Shown: positions 1 to 6,098 of the stretch, piece by piece
Numbering within the stretch: the first letter of the stretch is position 1
Layout: the number at the start of each line of letters is the position of its first letter
DNA from: an uncultured Polaribacter sp.
GTDB lineage: Bacteria > Bacteroidota > Bacteroidia > Flavobacteriales > Flavobacteriaceae
Assembly: GCA_913050305.1 (NCBI GenBank)
Contig: CAJXAS010000062.1
Span: 1-9,408 of the forward strand
Direction: 5' to 3'
Length of the DNA stretch: 9,408 nt
Program-made: the position numbers and the translations under genes
The notes under the pieces: generated by a model
Databases searched by the model: none
What the model saw: only the letters and a program-made list of their open reading frames with translations
Told to the model about the DNA's origin: nothing

Positions 1-417
1 AAATAATAAAATAAAATATATGTATTTGTATTTTTCTCTTAACAAAAGAACAGTAAAAACAGAGAAAAATGTAGATGTAGTTGCATGGCCAGACATGAAA
101 CTAAAACTCTGTGGTTTTATAAATATTCTTAAAAGATGTTTAATCTCAGGGTCATTATTAGGCCTTAATCTTTCTACCGAATTCTTTATCAAGTTTGTAA
201 ACTGATCTGAAAAAGCAACCAATAAAATCATAGAAATGATAACTACACCTCCGCGCTTCCAACCAAAATTTTTAATCACTAAAAAAATGATAAAAATGAA
301 CAATGGTGCCCAATTAAATTGGTGCGTAATTCCGAGCCAAAGTGTATCCCAGTTTTCAGTACCTAAATTATTTAAATAAATAAGTAATTCTTTGTCTTTT
401 TGTATAATGTCGAACAA
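1..417 (-). CDS. PAP2-superfamily membrane phosphatase, partial (C-terminus outside window)
   Basis: The reverse strand is open for 139 codons from a TTG at 417-415 to the window edge. It encodes a hydrophobic protein with membrane segments near residues 37-49, 56-69 and 117-126. The first PAP2 signature, KX6RP, is at residues 78-86 (KNSVERLRP). The second, usually PSGH, reads MSGH at 108-111. The third (SRX5HX3D) would lie beyond the edge. The family removes phosphate from lipid phosphates such as undecaprenyl pyrophosphate, phosphatidylglycerol phosphate or lipid A, on the outer face of the inner membrane; the substrate cannot be told here. The start is inferred: an in-frame TAA lies just upstream, no ATG precedes the conserved N-terminal part, and TTG at 417 gives the usual short N-terminus (FDIIQKDKELL). 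A second TTG 12 bases upstream is possible. Only one base separates it from the preceding isomerase stop codon, so it is probably last or late in that operon. Confidence 0.85.
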   Translation of the reverse strand, partial: MFDIIQKDKELLIYLNNLGTENWDTLWLGITHQFNWAPLFIFIIFLVIKNFGWKRGGVVIISMILLVAFSDQFTNLIKNSVERLRPNNDPEIKHLLRIFIKPQSFSFMSGHATTSTFFSVFTVLLLREKYKYIYFILLF

Positions 418-418
418 A

Positions 419-1573
419 TTAATTGTCAATTTTTAAGATTTCTACTTCAAAAACTAAATCTGATTTTGATGGAAAAGGACCGAATTTTTGATTTCCAAAA
501 CCAATAGTGTAGGGAATAAAAAAACGTGATTTCTCACCTAACTTCATCGTCAGAAGTCCTTCCTTTAAGCCACTTATCATTGGTTTTTGTATGTTATTTA
601 AGTCAAAAACAATAGGTTTTCCCAAATCATCTGAAGAGTTCATTTTTTTACCATCCGCAGTATACAATGTATAATTGGCAGTCACTCTTTTTGAAAGAAA
701 AACTTTTTTACCTTTTGTTTTTTTTAATTTTAAAACACGTAAACCAGTACCTGTTCTCTTTGCCCTAGACTCTTCCATTTCTATTAAAAAAGATTTCTTT
801 TTTAATAGATAACTAGCGTATCTCTCTTCTTCTATTTTATTTTCTTCTTTCGCTATTTCCTCTTGAGACTTGTTAAATTTAAGAACCTCTTCATCAAAAG
901 TTTTCGCTGCATTGAAATCTTTAGCCTTAGCACCTATTCTAATAATATTTATAGTAATAATGGTATCCTTCTGAGAAACCTTATTTATTACTTCCATTCT
1001 TGTTACGTTAATTGCATTCTTTAATTGTAACGTATCTGTATGTGTTTTTTGTAACTTTTTTAATTCAATAGAATTTAGAATAGCTTTGCCGAAAACACTA
1101 TGTTTTCCATCTAAATGTGGTATTGCTCTGTGGGTTATAAAGAACTGACTATTATTTGTTAATGGTCCTCCATTTGCCATAGACAGCACCCCTTCATCAT
1201 CATGCTTATAAATAATATTTCCATTTTTATTTCTTGGGAACTCATCCCCGAAAAAATATCCTGTACTTTTTCTTCCTTCGGAAGTAAAACCACCAGCCTG
1301 AATTACAAAGTTTGGCACAACTCTGTGGAAAATAATATTATTGTAAAAATTTTTACCTTTTAAGGAGTCTGCTAACATACTGTTTGTACCCTCCACTAAA
1401 GCAATAAAATTTGCAACAGTTTTAGGTACATATTCAGTATGTAATTCTAATAAAATATTCCCTTTATTTGTTTGAATCTCTGCATATATACCAGCTTCCA
1501 ATCCTTTATATTTAGCTGGAATACAAGATGTTAAGAACACAAATATTATAGAAATAAAGAAAAATTTCTGCAT
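419..1573 (-). CDS. Cyclophilin-FKBP fusion peptidyl-prolyl isomerase lipoprotein
   Basis: A 384-residue lipoprotein: hydrophobic signal at residues 3-16 and lipobox FLTSC with Cys17, so probably anchored in an envelope membrane facing the periplasm. Residues about 29-214 form a cyclophilin domain with the catalytic block FHRVVPNFVIQAGGF at 82-96. Arg84, Phe89 and Gln92 match the catalytic Arg55, Phe60 and Gln63 of human CypA. LSMANGGPLTNNSQFF follows at 130-145. The cyclosporin-binding Trp of CypA is His153. A charged, probably helical Glu/Lys-rich linker runs from about 220 to 275. Residues about 292-384 resemble an FKBP domain, but its active site is degraded: the Phe-Asp pair reads Met-Asn (311-312), the pocket Trp is Leu336 and the Tyr of AYG is Phe359. 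Catalysis therefore probably rests on the cyclophilin half, with the FKBP half acting as a chaperone or binding module (inference). It starts 4 nt after the upstream FKBP gene stop. Confidence 0.9.
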   Translation of the reverse strand: MQKFFFISIIFVFLTSCIPAKYKGLEAGIYAEIQTNKGNILLELHTEYVPKTVANFIALVEGTNSMLADSLKGKNFYNNIIFHRVVPNFVIQAGGFTSEGRKSTGYFFGDEFPRNKNGNIIYKHDDEGVLSMANGGPLTNNSQFFITHRAIPHLDGKHSVFGKAILNSIELKKLQKTHTDTLQLKNAINVTRMEVINKVSQKDTIITINIIRIGAKAKDFNAAKTFDEEVLKFNKSQEEIAKEENKIEEERYASYLLKKKSFLIEMEESRAKRTGTGLRVLKLKKTKGKKVFLSKRVTANYTLYTADGKKMNSSDDLGKPIVFDLNNIQKPMISGLKEGLLTMKLGEKSRFFIPYTIGFGNQKFGPFPSKSDLVFEVEILKIDN

Positions 1574-1577
1574 ATTT

Positions 1578-2306
1578 TTATTTTAATACTTCTAATAATT
1601 CAATTTCAAATATTAGCGTAGAAAAAGGCTTGATATTTTCACCTCTTTGTTGCGCACCATAAGCTAATTCTTGAGGAATAAAGAATTTATACTTCGACCC
1701 TTCATTCATTAACTGAACACCTTCTGTCCAACCTTTGATTACTTGGTTTAAACCAAATGTAGCTGGTGTTCCTTTATCTACCGAACTATCAAAGATATTT
1801 CCCTCTATATTTGTACCATGGTAATGCACTTTTACTTTTGTTGTTGGTCCTGCTGGTTTTTCACCTGAACCTTCTTTTAAAACAATATATTGAATACCAC
1901 TTTCTGTAGTTTGCACTCCTTTTTTAGATTTATTAGCTACTAAAAAATCCTCTCCTGCTTTTTTATTTTCCCCAAATTTAGCTTCTGCTGCTTTTGATGC
2001 TGCTGCTTGTTGCTCTTCCATTTGAGCTTGTTGCTTCTTTTTAAAATAGCCACTTAACACCTCTTGCATATCTTTTGCATCAATTAATAAGTTAGTAGAA
2101 TCTAAGCCATTTCTAATTCCTTGTGCTAGCATTACTTTATTTACTTCACTAAAGTTTGATTTTAACTGACCACTCATACTTAGACCCACTGCATAACTAA
2201 CTGAATCTAATTCTGTTTCTAAACTTTTTACGTCCTGTACTTGGTTTCCACATGAAAACATAGAAACTGTTATTGCTACGACTGCTAATTTTTTTACTAA
2301 TTTCAT
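1578..2306 (-). CDS. FKBP-type peptidyl-prolyl isomerase lipoprotein (FkpA/Mip-like)
   Basis: A 242-residue protein with a lipoprotein signal (lipobox MFSC, Cys19). Residues about 28-110 form an N-terminal helical FKBP_N-like region (LDSVSYAVGLSMSGQLK), which mediates dimerisation and chaperone activity in Mip/FkpA proteins. An Ala/Gln/Lys-rich helix links it to the catalytic FKBP domain at about 135-242. All the pocket residues of human FKBP12 have equivalents: Tyr162, Phe172-Asp173, Phe184, Val189-Ile190, Trp193, Tyr216 and Phe233. An active prolyl isomerase is therefore expected, acting on exported proteins in the periplasm. It lies 10 nt after gldI and 4 nt before the cyclophilin-FKBP gene, so the three were almost certainly transcribed together. 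The symbol fkpA would be by analogy only, so it is left blank. Confidence 0.93.
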   Translation of the reverse strand: MKLVKKLAVVAITVSMFSCGNQVQDVKSLETELDSVSYAVGLSMSGQLKSNFSEVNKVMLAQGIRNGLDSTNLLIDAKDMQEVLSGYFKKKQQAQMEEQQAAASKAAEAKFGENKKAGEDFLVANKSKKGVQTTESGIQYIVLKEGSGEKPAGPTTKVKVHYHGTNIEGNIFDSSVDKGTPATFGLNQVIKGWTEGVQLMNEGSKYKFFIPQELAYGAQQRGENIKPFSTLIFEIELLEVLK

Positions 2307-2316
2307 CTTTTTTAAT

Positions 2317-2844
2317 TTATTTAATATTTAATAATGTGACTTTACTTTTAATAGTTTTATTTATTCCAATTTTATTTCCATCACCAGAAATGCCAAAAGC
2401 ATTGTAAGACGGAATTACAAATATAATAGTTTCTCCCACTTTCATCAACTTTATTCCCTTTTGAATTCCAGAAATAAAATCTTCCTTATCTACCATGTAA
2501 TTTTTAATACCTAACGTCTCTTTACTGTATAAAATAATATCACTTAAATCTCTAATATCATAAGTTAACTCTGCGATATCTCCTGTTTTCGGGGTTACTA
2601 AATCTTCTTGTATTCGATGAACATAGGTATACCAAAATCCGTTTGGTGAGGTTTTATAAATATTGAGACTATCTCTTTCTATATATTTTAAAATTTCAGC
2701 TTCTTCTAATAGAATTATTTTTTTCGTGGCTGCAATGTTTTCTTGAAATATTGTAGCCGAGGGTTTTGGGTTTATAGGTCTTCTTGCTTGAGGAGCGGAA
2801 CAACTTAGAAACCATAAAAAAATAAAAAACAAACTATACTTCAT
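2317..2844 (-). CDS. gldI: Gliding motility FKBP-like lipoprotein GldI
   Basis: A 175-residue lipoprotein: signal at residues 3-14, lipobox FLSC with Cys15, then the SAPQARRP segment I associate with GldI proteins. A helical stretch (about 32-60) and the GFWYTY block (69-74) precede an FKBP-like domain at about 83-175. GldI is required for gliding motility and chitin use in Flavobacterium johnsoniae (established for the family), which ties this cell to gliding and type IX secretion. The FKBP pocket is not intact here: the Phe-Asp pair is missing around residues 104-107, the pocket Trp is Ile127, and the Tyr of AYG is Phe150. Weak or no isomerase activity is therefore likely (inference). Its ATG lies inside the end of nrnA (11-bp overlap), which suggests translational coupling. 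The product call rests on recognition of sequence plus neighbourhood; a generic FKBP lipoprotein is the alternative. Confidence 0.85.
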   Translation of the reverse strand: MKYSLFFIFLWFLSCSAPQARRPINPKPSATIFQENIAATKKIILLEEAEILKYIERDSLNIYKTSPNGFWYTYVHRIQEDLVTPKTGDIAELTYDIRDLSDIILYSKETLGIKNYMVDKEDFISGIQKGIKLMKVGETIIFVIPSYNAFGISGDGNKIGINKTIKSKVTLLNIK

Positions 2845-3862
2845 AAGATCTATTTAATTCATTTTTATATGCTGGCAACAATTCTTTGAACACAGCAATG
2901 ACCTCTTCAACAGAACCAATGAACTTACCTCCTGCTGCGTTGTCATGTCCGCCGCCGTTAAAATGATTTCTAGAAAACTGATTTACAGAAAAATTTCCTT
3001 TGGATCTTAAAGAAATTTTAATAATATGTTGTTCTTTATCTTCAATAAAAATAGCTGCAAAAATAATACCCTTTAAGGAAAGTGCATAATTAACTACACC
3101 TTCTGTATCTCCTTTTTGAAAATCAAACTTTTTCTTTTCTGCCTCTGTAAGTGTAATAAATGCTGTTTTATATGCTGGTAAAATCTGTAAATTACTAAGT
3201 GCTTGTCCTAACAATAATAATCTGCCATAAGAATTAGCATCATACACGTTGTTATGTATTTTATCGTTTTGAGCACCTCTTTCAATTAAATCTGCAATAA
3301 TTCTATGCGTTTTACTGGTAGTAGATCGAAACCTAAACGAACCAGTATCTGTCATAATTCCTGTATACAAACAAGTTGCAATTGCTTCATCTATCAAATC
3401 TAAATCGTTATTCATTTCAATAAATTGATATACCATTTGACAGGTAGCACATATTTCAACATCAGAATACATATATTTTACGTCATCTGGCTGTTGATGA
3501 TGGTCTATCATTACAAAATCATTTGGATACTTTTCTAACGTCTTTTGCATGTCGAAACCAACTCTATGCAATGCATTAAAATCAAGGAGAAAAATAATAT
3601 CTGATGCGTTTATAGCTTTCTGAGATTGACTATTCTGCCAATCAAACCGATAAGTGTTTTCTGAACCCGGCAACCAATGTAAAAAATCTGGATATTCATT
3701 TGGCACAACAACAGTGGCATTATGACCTTTTTTTGTCAAATAATGTTGTAGACCTAAAGTAGATCCCATAGCGTCTCCATCTGGATTTCTATGACCTATT
3801 AATACAATATTCTTTGGTTTACTAAGAAAGCTTTTTAATGCCTCAAATCCTTTTAAAATCAT
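2834..3862 (-). CDS. nrnA: DHH/DHHA1 phosphoesterase, bifunctional oligoribonuclease/pAp phosphatase NrnA-like
   Basis: A 342-residue cytoplasmic protein, normal length for NrnA. The DHH domain holds GHRNPDGDAMGS at residues 23-34, the metal-ligand Asp94 in FLLDF, the name-giving D120-H121-H122, and DTGSFRF at 172-178. The DHHA1 domain ends with the substrate-binding motif GGGHDNAAGG at 303-312. Members degrade very short RNA oligonucleotides and dephosphorylate 3'-phosphoadenosine 5'-phosphate, using Mn2+. There is no GGDEF or membrane part, so it is not a GdpP-type c-di-AMP phosphodiesterase. It is the first gene of the leftward isomerase operon and overlaps gldI by 11 bp. A promoter candidate lies directly upstream. 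Nothing in the sequence explains functionally why it is joined to gldI. Confidence 0.93.
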   Translation of the reverse strand: MILKGFEALKSFLSKPKNIVLIGHRNPDGDAMGSTLGLQHYLTKKGHNATVVVPNEYPDFLHWLPGSENTYRFDWQNSQSQKAINASDIIFLLDFNALHRVGFDMQKTLEKYPNDFVMIDHHQQPDDVKYMYSDVEICATCQMVYQFIEMNNDLDLIDEAIATCLYTGIMTDTGSFRFRSTTSKTHRIIADLIERGAQNDKIHNNVYDANSYGRLLLLGQALSNLQILPAYKTAFITLTEAEKKKFDFQKGDTEGVVNYALSLKGIIFAAIFIEDKEQHIIKISLRSKGNFSVNQFSRNHFNGGGHDNAAGGKFIGSVEEVIAVFKELLPAYKNELNRSYEV

Positions 3863-3868
3863 ACTAGG

Positions 3869-3897
3869 CGAATATACAATTTATTAACATTGTTCAA
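3869..3897 (-). promoter_or_regulatory. Bacteroidota-type promoter candidate for the nrnA-gldI-PPIase operon
   Basis: On the minus strand a TTG (3897-3895) is followed after 18 nt by TATATTCG (3876-3869), one mismatch from the Bacteroidota -7 consensus TAnnTTTG. This puts the predicted transcript start only a few bases upstream of the nrnA ATG at 3862, so the mRNA would be nearly leaderless. Its -33 element lies beside that of the divergent phosphatase promoter. Confidence 0.5.
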
Positions 3898-3919
3898 AAT
3901 AAATATTGGTTTACATTTG
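3890..3919 (+). promoter_or_regulatory. Bacteroidota-type promoter for the PhoD-like phosphatase gene
   Basis: TTG (3890-3892), a 19-nt spacer and TACATTTG (3912-3919) match the Bacteroidota sigma-A consensus TTG-N17-23-TAnnTTTG exactly. The last G of the -7 box is also the G of a GTG that opens the longest reading frame. Transcription should begin a few bases further on (about 3922-3926), so that GTG would not be in the mRNA. This favours the TTG at 3943 as the translation start. Confidence 0.65.
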
Positions 3920-3942
3920 TGGATAAACCAAACTATTTAATT

Positions 3943-4974
3943 TTGAAAAAATTTTTAAAAATCTGCTTTTTTATAATATCCTTTTTACTTCTTTCTTGTA
4001 ACACAATAAAAAAAGCAGCATATCAAGAAAAAAATGATTTTACCATTGCTTTTGGTTCTTGCAATAAGCAAAATATTGAAAATATTTTATGGAAAGAGAT
4101 CATTAAGAATAAACCAAATTTATGGATTTGGGGTGGTGATAATATTTATGCTGACACGCATGATATGAATAAATTAAAAAATGAATATGCTACTTTAAAA
4201 AACCAAAAAGGGTATTTAAGTCTCACGAATAATATTCCTGTGATGGCAACATGGGATGATCATGATTATGGAAAAAATGACAGTGGTATTGAATCTCCCA
4301 CAAAAAAGGAAGCACAACAAGTTTTCTTAGATTTTTTAAATATTGATATTACAAGCCAAAGAAGAAAGCAAGAAGGTATTTATCATTCAAAGAATTTTAA
4401 AACTAAAGAGGGAAGTATAAAAGTAATAATTTTAGACACAAGGTATTTTAGAACTGCATTGACAAAGTCTACAAAAAATAGTAAAAGATTTATGCCAAAT
4501 GTATATGGCAGCGGCACAGTTTTAGGAGCAATCCAATGGCAATGGCTAACAAATGAATTGGAGAATTCTTCAGCAGACTTCAATATTATTGTAAGTAGTA
4601 TACAAGTTTTAGCAGCTGAACATGGTTTTGAAACTTGGGGTAATTTTCCGCATGAAGTAGAAAAATTAAAAAAACTTATTGTAAAAAGTAATGCGAAAGG
4701 AGTATTATTACTATCTGGTGATAGACATATTTCAGAGTTTTCGAAAACAACAGTAGCAAATCTTTCTTTTCCTTTAATAGACTTTACCTCTAGCGGACTT
4801 ACACATGCTTACAGAGGGTTTACTAATGAAAAGAACAAATATAGAGTAAAAGCTGTAGTTTCTAATATTAGCTTTGGGGTCTTAAAATTTGATTTTAAAA
4901 CTCATAAAGTAACGATGCAGATGAGAGGAAAAAACAACAAATTATTGCAAGAATTATTTCAAGTATATCCTTAA
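3943..4974 (+). CDS. PhoD-like (alkaline phosphatase D family) metallophosphatase lipoprotein
   Basis: The frame is open from a GTG at 3919 (351 residues), but no ATG is available. I choose TTG 3943 (343 residues) for two reasons: the -7 promoter box overlaps the GTG, and TTG gives a textbook lipoprotein signal, MKKFLKICFFIISFLLLSC. Counting from TTG, motifs are lipid-anchor Cys19, FGSC (37-40), GGDNIYAD (64-71), WDDHDYG (104-110), LDTRY (164-168) and SGDRHISE (258-265). These are the metal-ligand blocks of PhoD-like phosphatases. The Cys of FGSC and the Tyr of NIYAD fit the iron-binding Cys and Tyr known for Bacillus subtilis PhoD. Expected role: periplasmic or surface hydrolysis of phosphomonoesters or diesters; the substrate is unknown. 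At about 345 residues it is a compact family member. No terminator is visible before ndk, 49 nt downstream, so read-through into ndk is possible. Confidence 0.87.
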   Translation: MKKFLKICFFIISFLLLSCNTIKKAAYQEKNDFTIAFGSCNKQNIENILWKEIIKNKPNLWIWGGDNIYADTHDMNKLKNEYATLKNQKGYLSLTNNIPVMATWDDHDYGKNDSGIESPTKKEAQQVFLDFLNIDITSQRRKQEGIYHSKNFKTKEGSIKVIILDTRYFRTALTKSTKNSKRFMPNVYGSGTVLGAIQWQWLTNELENSSADFNIIVSSIQVLAAEHGFETWGNFPHEVEKLKKLIVKSNAKGVLLLSGDRHISEFSKTTVANLSFPLIDFTSSGLTHAYRGFTNEKNKYRVKAVVSNISFGVLKFDFKTHKVTMQMRGKNNKLLQELFQVYP

Positions 4975-4996
4975 CCTATTATTAACAAAAAATATG

Positions 4997-5004
4997 TAAT
5001 TTTG
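4997..5004 (+). promoter_or_regulatory. Promoter -7 element for ndk
   Basis: TAATTTTG matches TAnnTTTG exactly and ends 19 nt before the ndk ATG. No good -33 TTG is present at the normal distance; the best candidate is TTA at 4971-4973 with a 23-nt spacer, overlapping the end of the phosphatase gene. The leader would be roughly 10-15 nt. Confidence 0.55.
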
Positions 5005-5023
5005 CCAAAAATTAAAAAATACG

Positions 5024-5443
5024 ATGGCAACAAATAGAACATTTACAATGCTTAAACCAGATGCTGTAGAAAACGGACATACTGGTGCAATTTTAGACAA
5101 AATTAATGCTGCAGGATTTAGAATTGTAGCTTTAAAGAAAACACAAATGACAACTGCAGATGCAGAAGCTTTTTATGCTGTTCATAATGAGCGTCCGTTT
5201 TTTGGTGAATTAGTAGAATTTATGACAAGAGGACCAGTTGTGGCTGCAATCTTAGAAAAAGAAAACGCTGTAAACGATTTTAGAACTTTAATAGGTGCTA
5301 CAAACCCAGCAGATGCTGCAGAAGGAACTATTAGAAAATTATATGCAACTTCTATGGGAGAAAATGCTGTACATGGTTCTGATTCAGACGAAAATGCACA
5401 AATTGAAGGAAACTTTCACTTTTCTGGAAGAGAGCAATTTTAG
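5024..5443 (+). CDS. ndk: Nucleoside diphosphate kinase
   Basis: A 139-residue cytoplasmic enzyme of standard length. It transfers the gamma phosphate of ATP to nucleoside diphosphates through a phospho-histidine and balances the NTP and dNTP pools. The sequence shows NRTFTMLKPDAV at 4-15 (catalytic Lys11), the ERPFF block at 56-60, FRTLIGATNP at 86-95 with nucleotide-binding Arg87 and Thr93, and the active-site signature NAVHGSDS at 114-121 with the phosphorylated His117. It has its own -7 promoter box upstream and a strong intrinsic terminator 28 nt after the stop codon, so it is probably transcribed alone or at the end of the phosphatase transcript. Codon choice looks rich in GCA, GCT and AGA, as for a well-expressed gene in this genome. 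Confidence 0.98.
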   Translation: MATNRTFTMLKPDAVENGHTGAILDKINAAGFRIVALKKTQMTTADAEAFYAVHNERPFFGELVEFMTRGPVVAAILEKENAVNDFRTLIGATNPADAAEGTIRKLYATSMGENAVHGSDSDENAQIEGNFHFSGREQF

Positions 5444-5471
5444 GGATTTATAGTCTAAGCAATATTTAGTG

Positions 5472-5504
5472 AAAACTCGTAACTTTGGTTGCGAGTTTTT
5501 TTTT
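5472..5504 (+). terminator. Intrinsic terminator of ndk
   Basis: AAAACTCGTAAC (5472-5483) pairs with GTTGCGAGTTTT (5488-5499) around the loop TTTG. This is a 12-bp stem with one G-U wobble, running into nine consecutive T residues (5496-5504). Read on the minus strand, only four T residues follow the stem core, so bidirectional use is possible but weaker. Confidence 0.92.
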
Positions 5505-5532
5505 AGCACAAATTTAAAACACAAACACATAT

Positions 5533-5723
5533 AAGTTTAAACATAAAAAAAACAAAAATTTGTATCAGGAAAAGTAATTAGATTACTAGTTGGAATTATC
5601 GTAGGTTTTAAAAAAAAACAGGCTTTTTGCTCAGTATAGCAATCGCTATTGGTTCAGGAGTTGGAAAGTCTTTGGGAAAAGAAAGGTGATACTAAAAATG
5701 AAAATAATTCAGCTTTCAAATAA
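5533..5723 (+). pseudogene. Decayed small glycine-zipper membrane protein gene (frameshifted remnant)
   Basis: The 298-base gap between ndk and the DUF721 gene has no intact gene, but three consecutive plus-strand segments in different frames read like one small flavobacterial protein. The first, from 5533, gives KFKHKKNKNLYQEK. The second gives VIRLLVGIIVGF, KKKTGFLLSIAIAIGSGVG and KSLGKE. The third gives EKKGDTKNENNSAFK and a TAA at 5721-5723. The middle part has the small-residue periodicity (GxxxG, IAIAIGSGVG) of glycine-zipper membrane proteins. No start codon is visible, and runs of eight and nine A residues (5545-5552 and near 5615) are likely slippage sites. Function is unknown. Alternatives are an assembly or sequencing indel in a living gene, or a chance resemblance. 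Confidence 0.45.
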
Positions 5724-5741
5724 TAAAATAATCTTAAAAAA

Positions 5742-6038
5742 CTAAATCAACATCAATTTAGAGATAATCTCCTCTCCTATTTCTTCGTTCATCATTTTTA
5801 TAATTTTATCTTTCCCATAGCTTAATTCTTCACGTAAAACAGAAGAGTTTAATTGAATAACTAATGTTTTATTGTGCAATTTCACAGATGTGGTATGTGT
5901 TGCCACTCCTTGCCCCATCATCTTATGCCAAGTTTCTTCAATTTTAATTTTCTGCATTCCTTTTGTCAACTTATTTTCTTTGATAAAAAGTTGCATTAAA
6001 TCTTCAATAGAAAAAGAATCGTTTTCTCTTTTGGCCAT
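5742..6038 (-). CDS. DUF721 domain protein, DciA-like helicase-loading factor
   Basis: A 98-residue protein covering a single DUF721 domain. The sequence shows Trp37 in the EETWHKMMG block, a beta-rich middle (residues 51-65) and the LREELSYGK block at 68-76, typical of the family. The DUF721/DciA family is the ancestral loader or regulator of the replicative helicase DnaB in bacteria that lack DnaC or DnaI. Bacteroidota members are short, as here. It lies 60 nt downstream of recF on the same strand; the pairing of recF with DUF721 genes recurs across bacteria and supports a role at replication forks. Function is assigned by family only, since Bacteroidota versions lack the extra domain of longer DciA proteins. 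No terminator is visible after it. Confidence 0.88.
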   Translation of the reverse strand: MAKRENDSFSIEDLMQLFIKENKLTKGMQKIKIEETWHKMMGQGVATHTTSVKLHNKTLVIQLNSSVLREELSYGKDKIIKMMNEEIGEEIISKLMLI

Positions 6039-6098
6039 GTTTGTTTCATTTTTCGCTTTTGGCTACATGCCAATGCTAATTGAATTATTTAAACTTCA

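Noticed and set aside
20..205. Open plus-strand frame of 61 codons at the left edge
   Set aside because: It lies antisense to the PAP2 phosphatase frame, which has clear family motifs; the plus-strand translation shows no recognisable features.
4383..4583. Minus-strand frame inside the phosphatase gene
   Set aside because: It is antisense to conserved PhoD-like coding sequence, with no promoter and no family resemblance.
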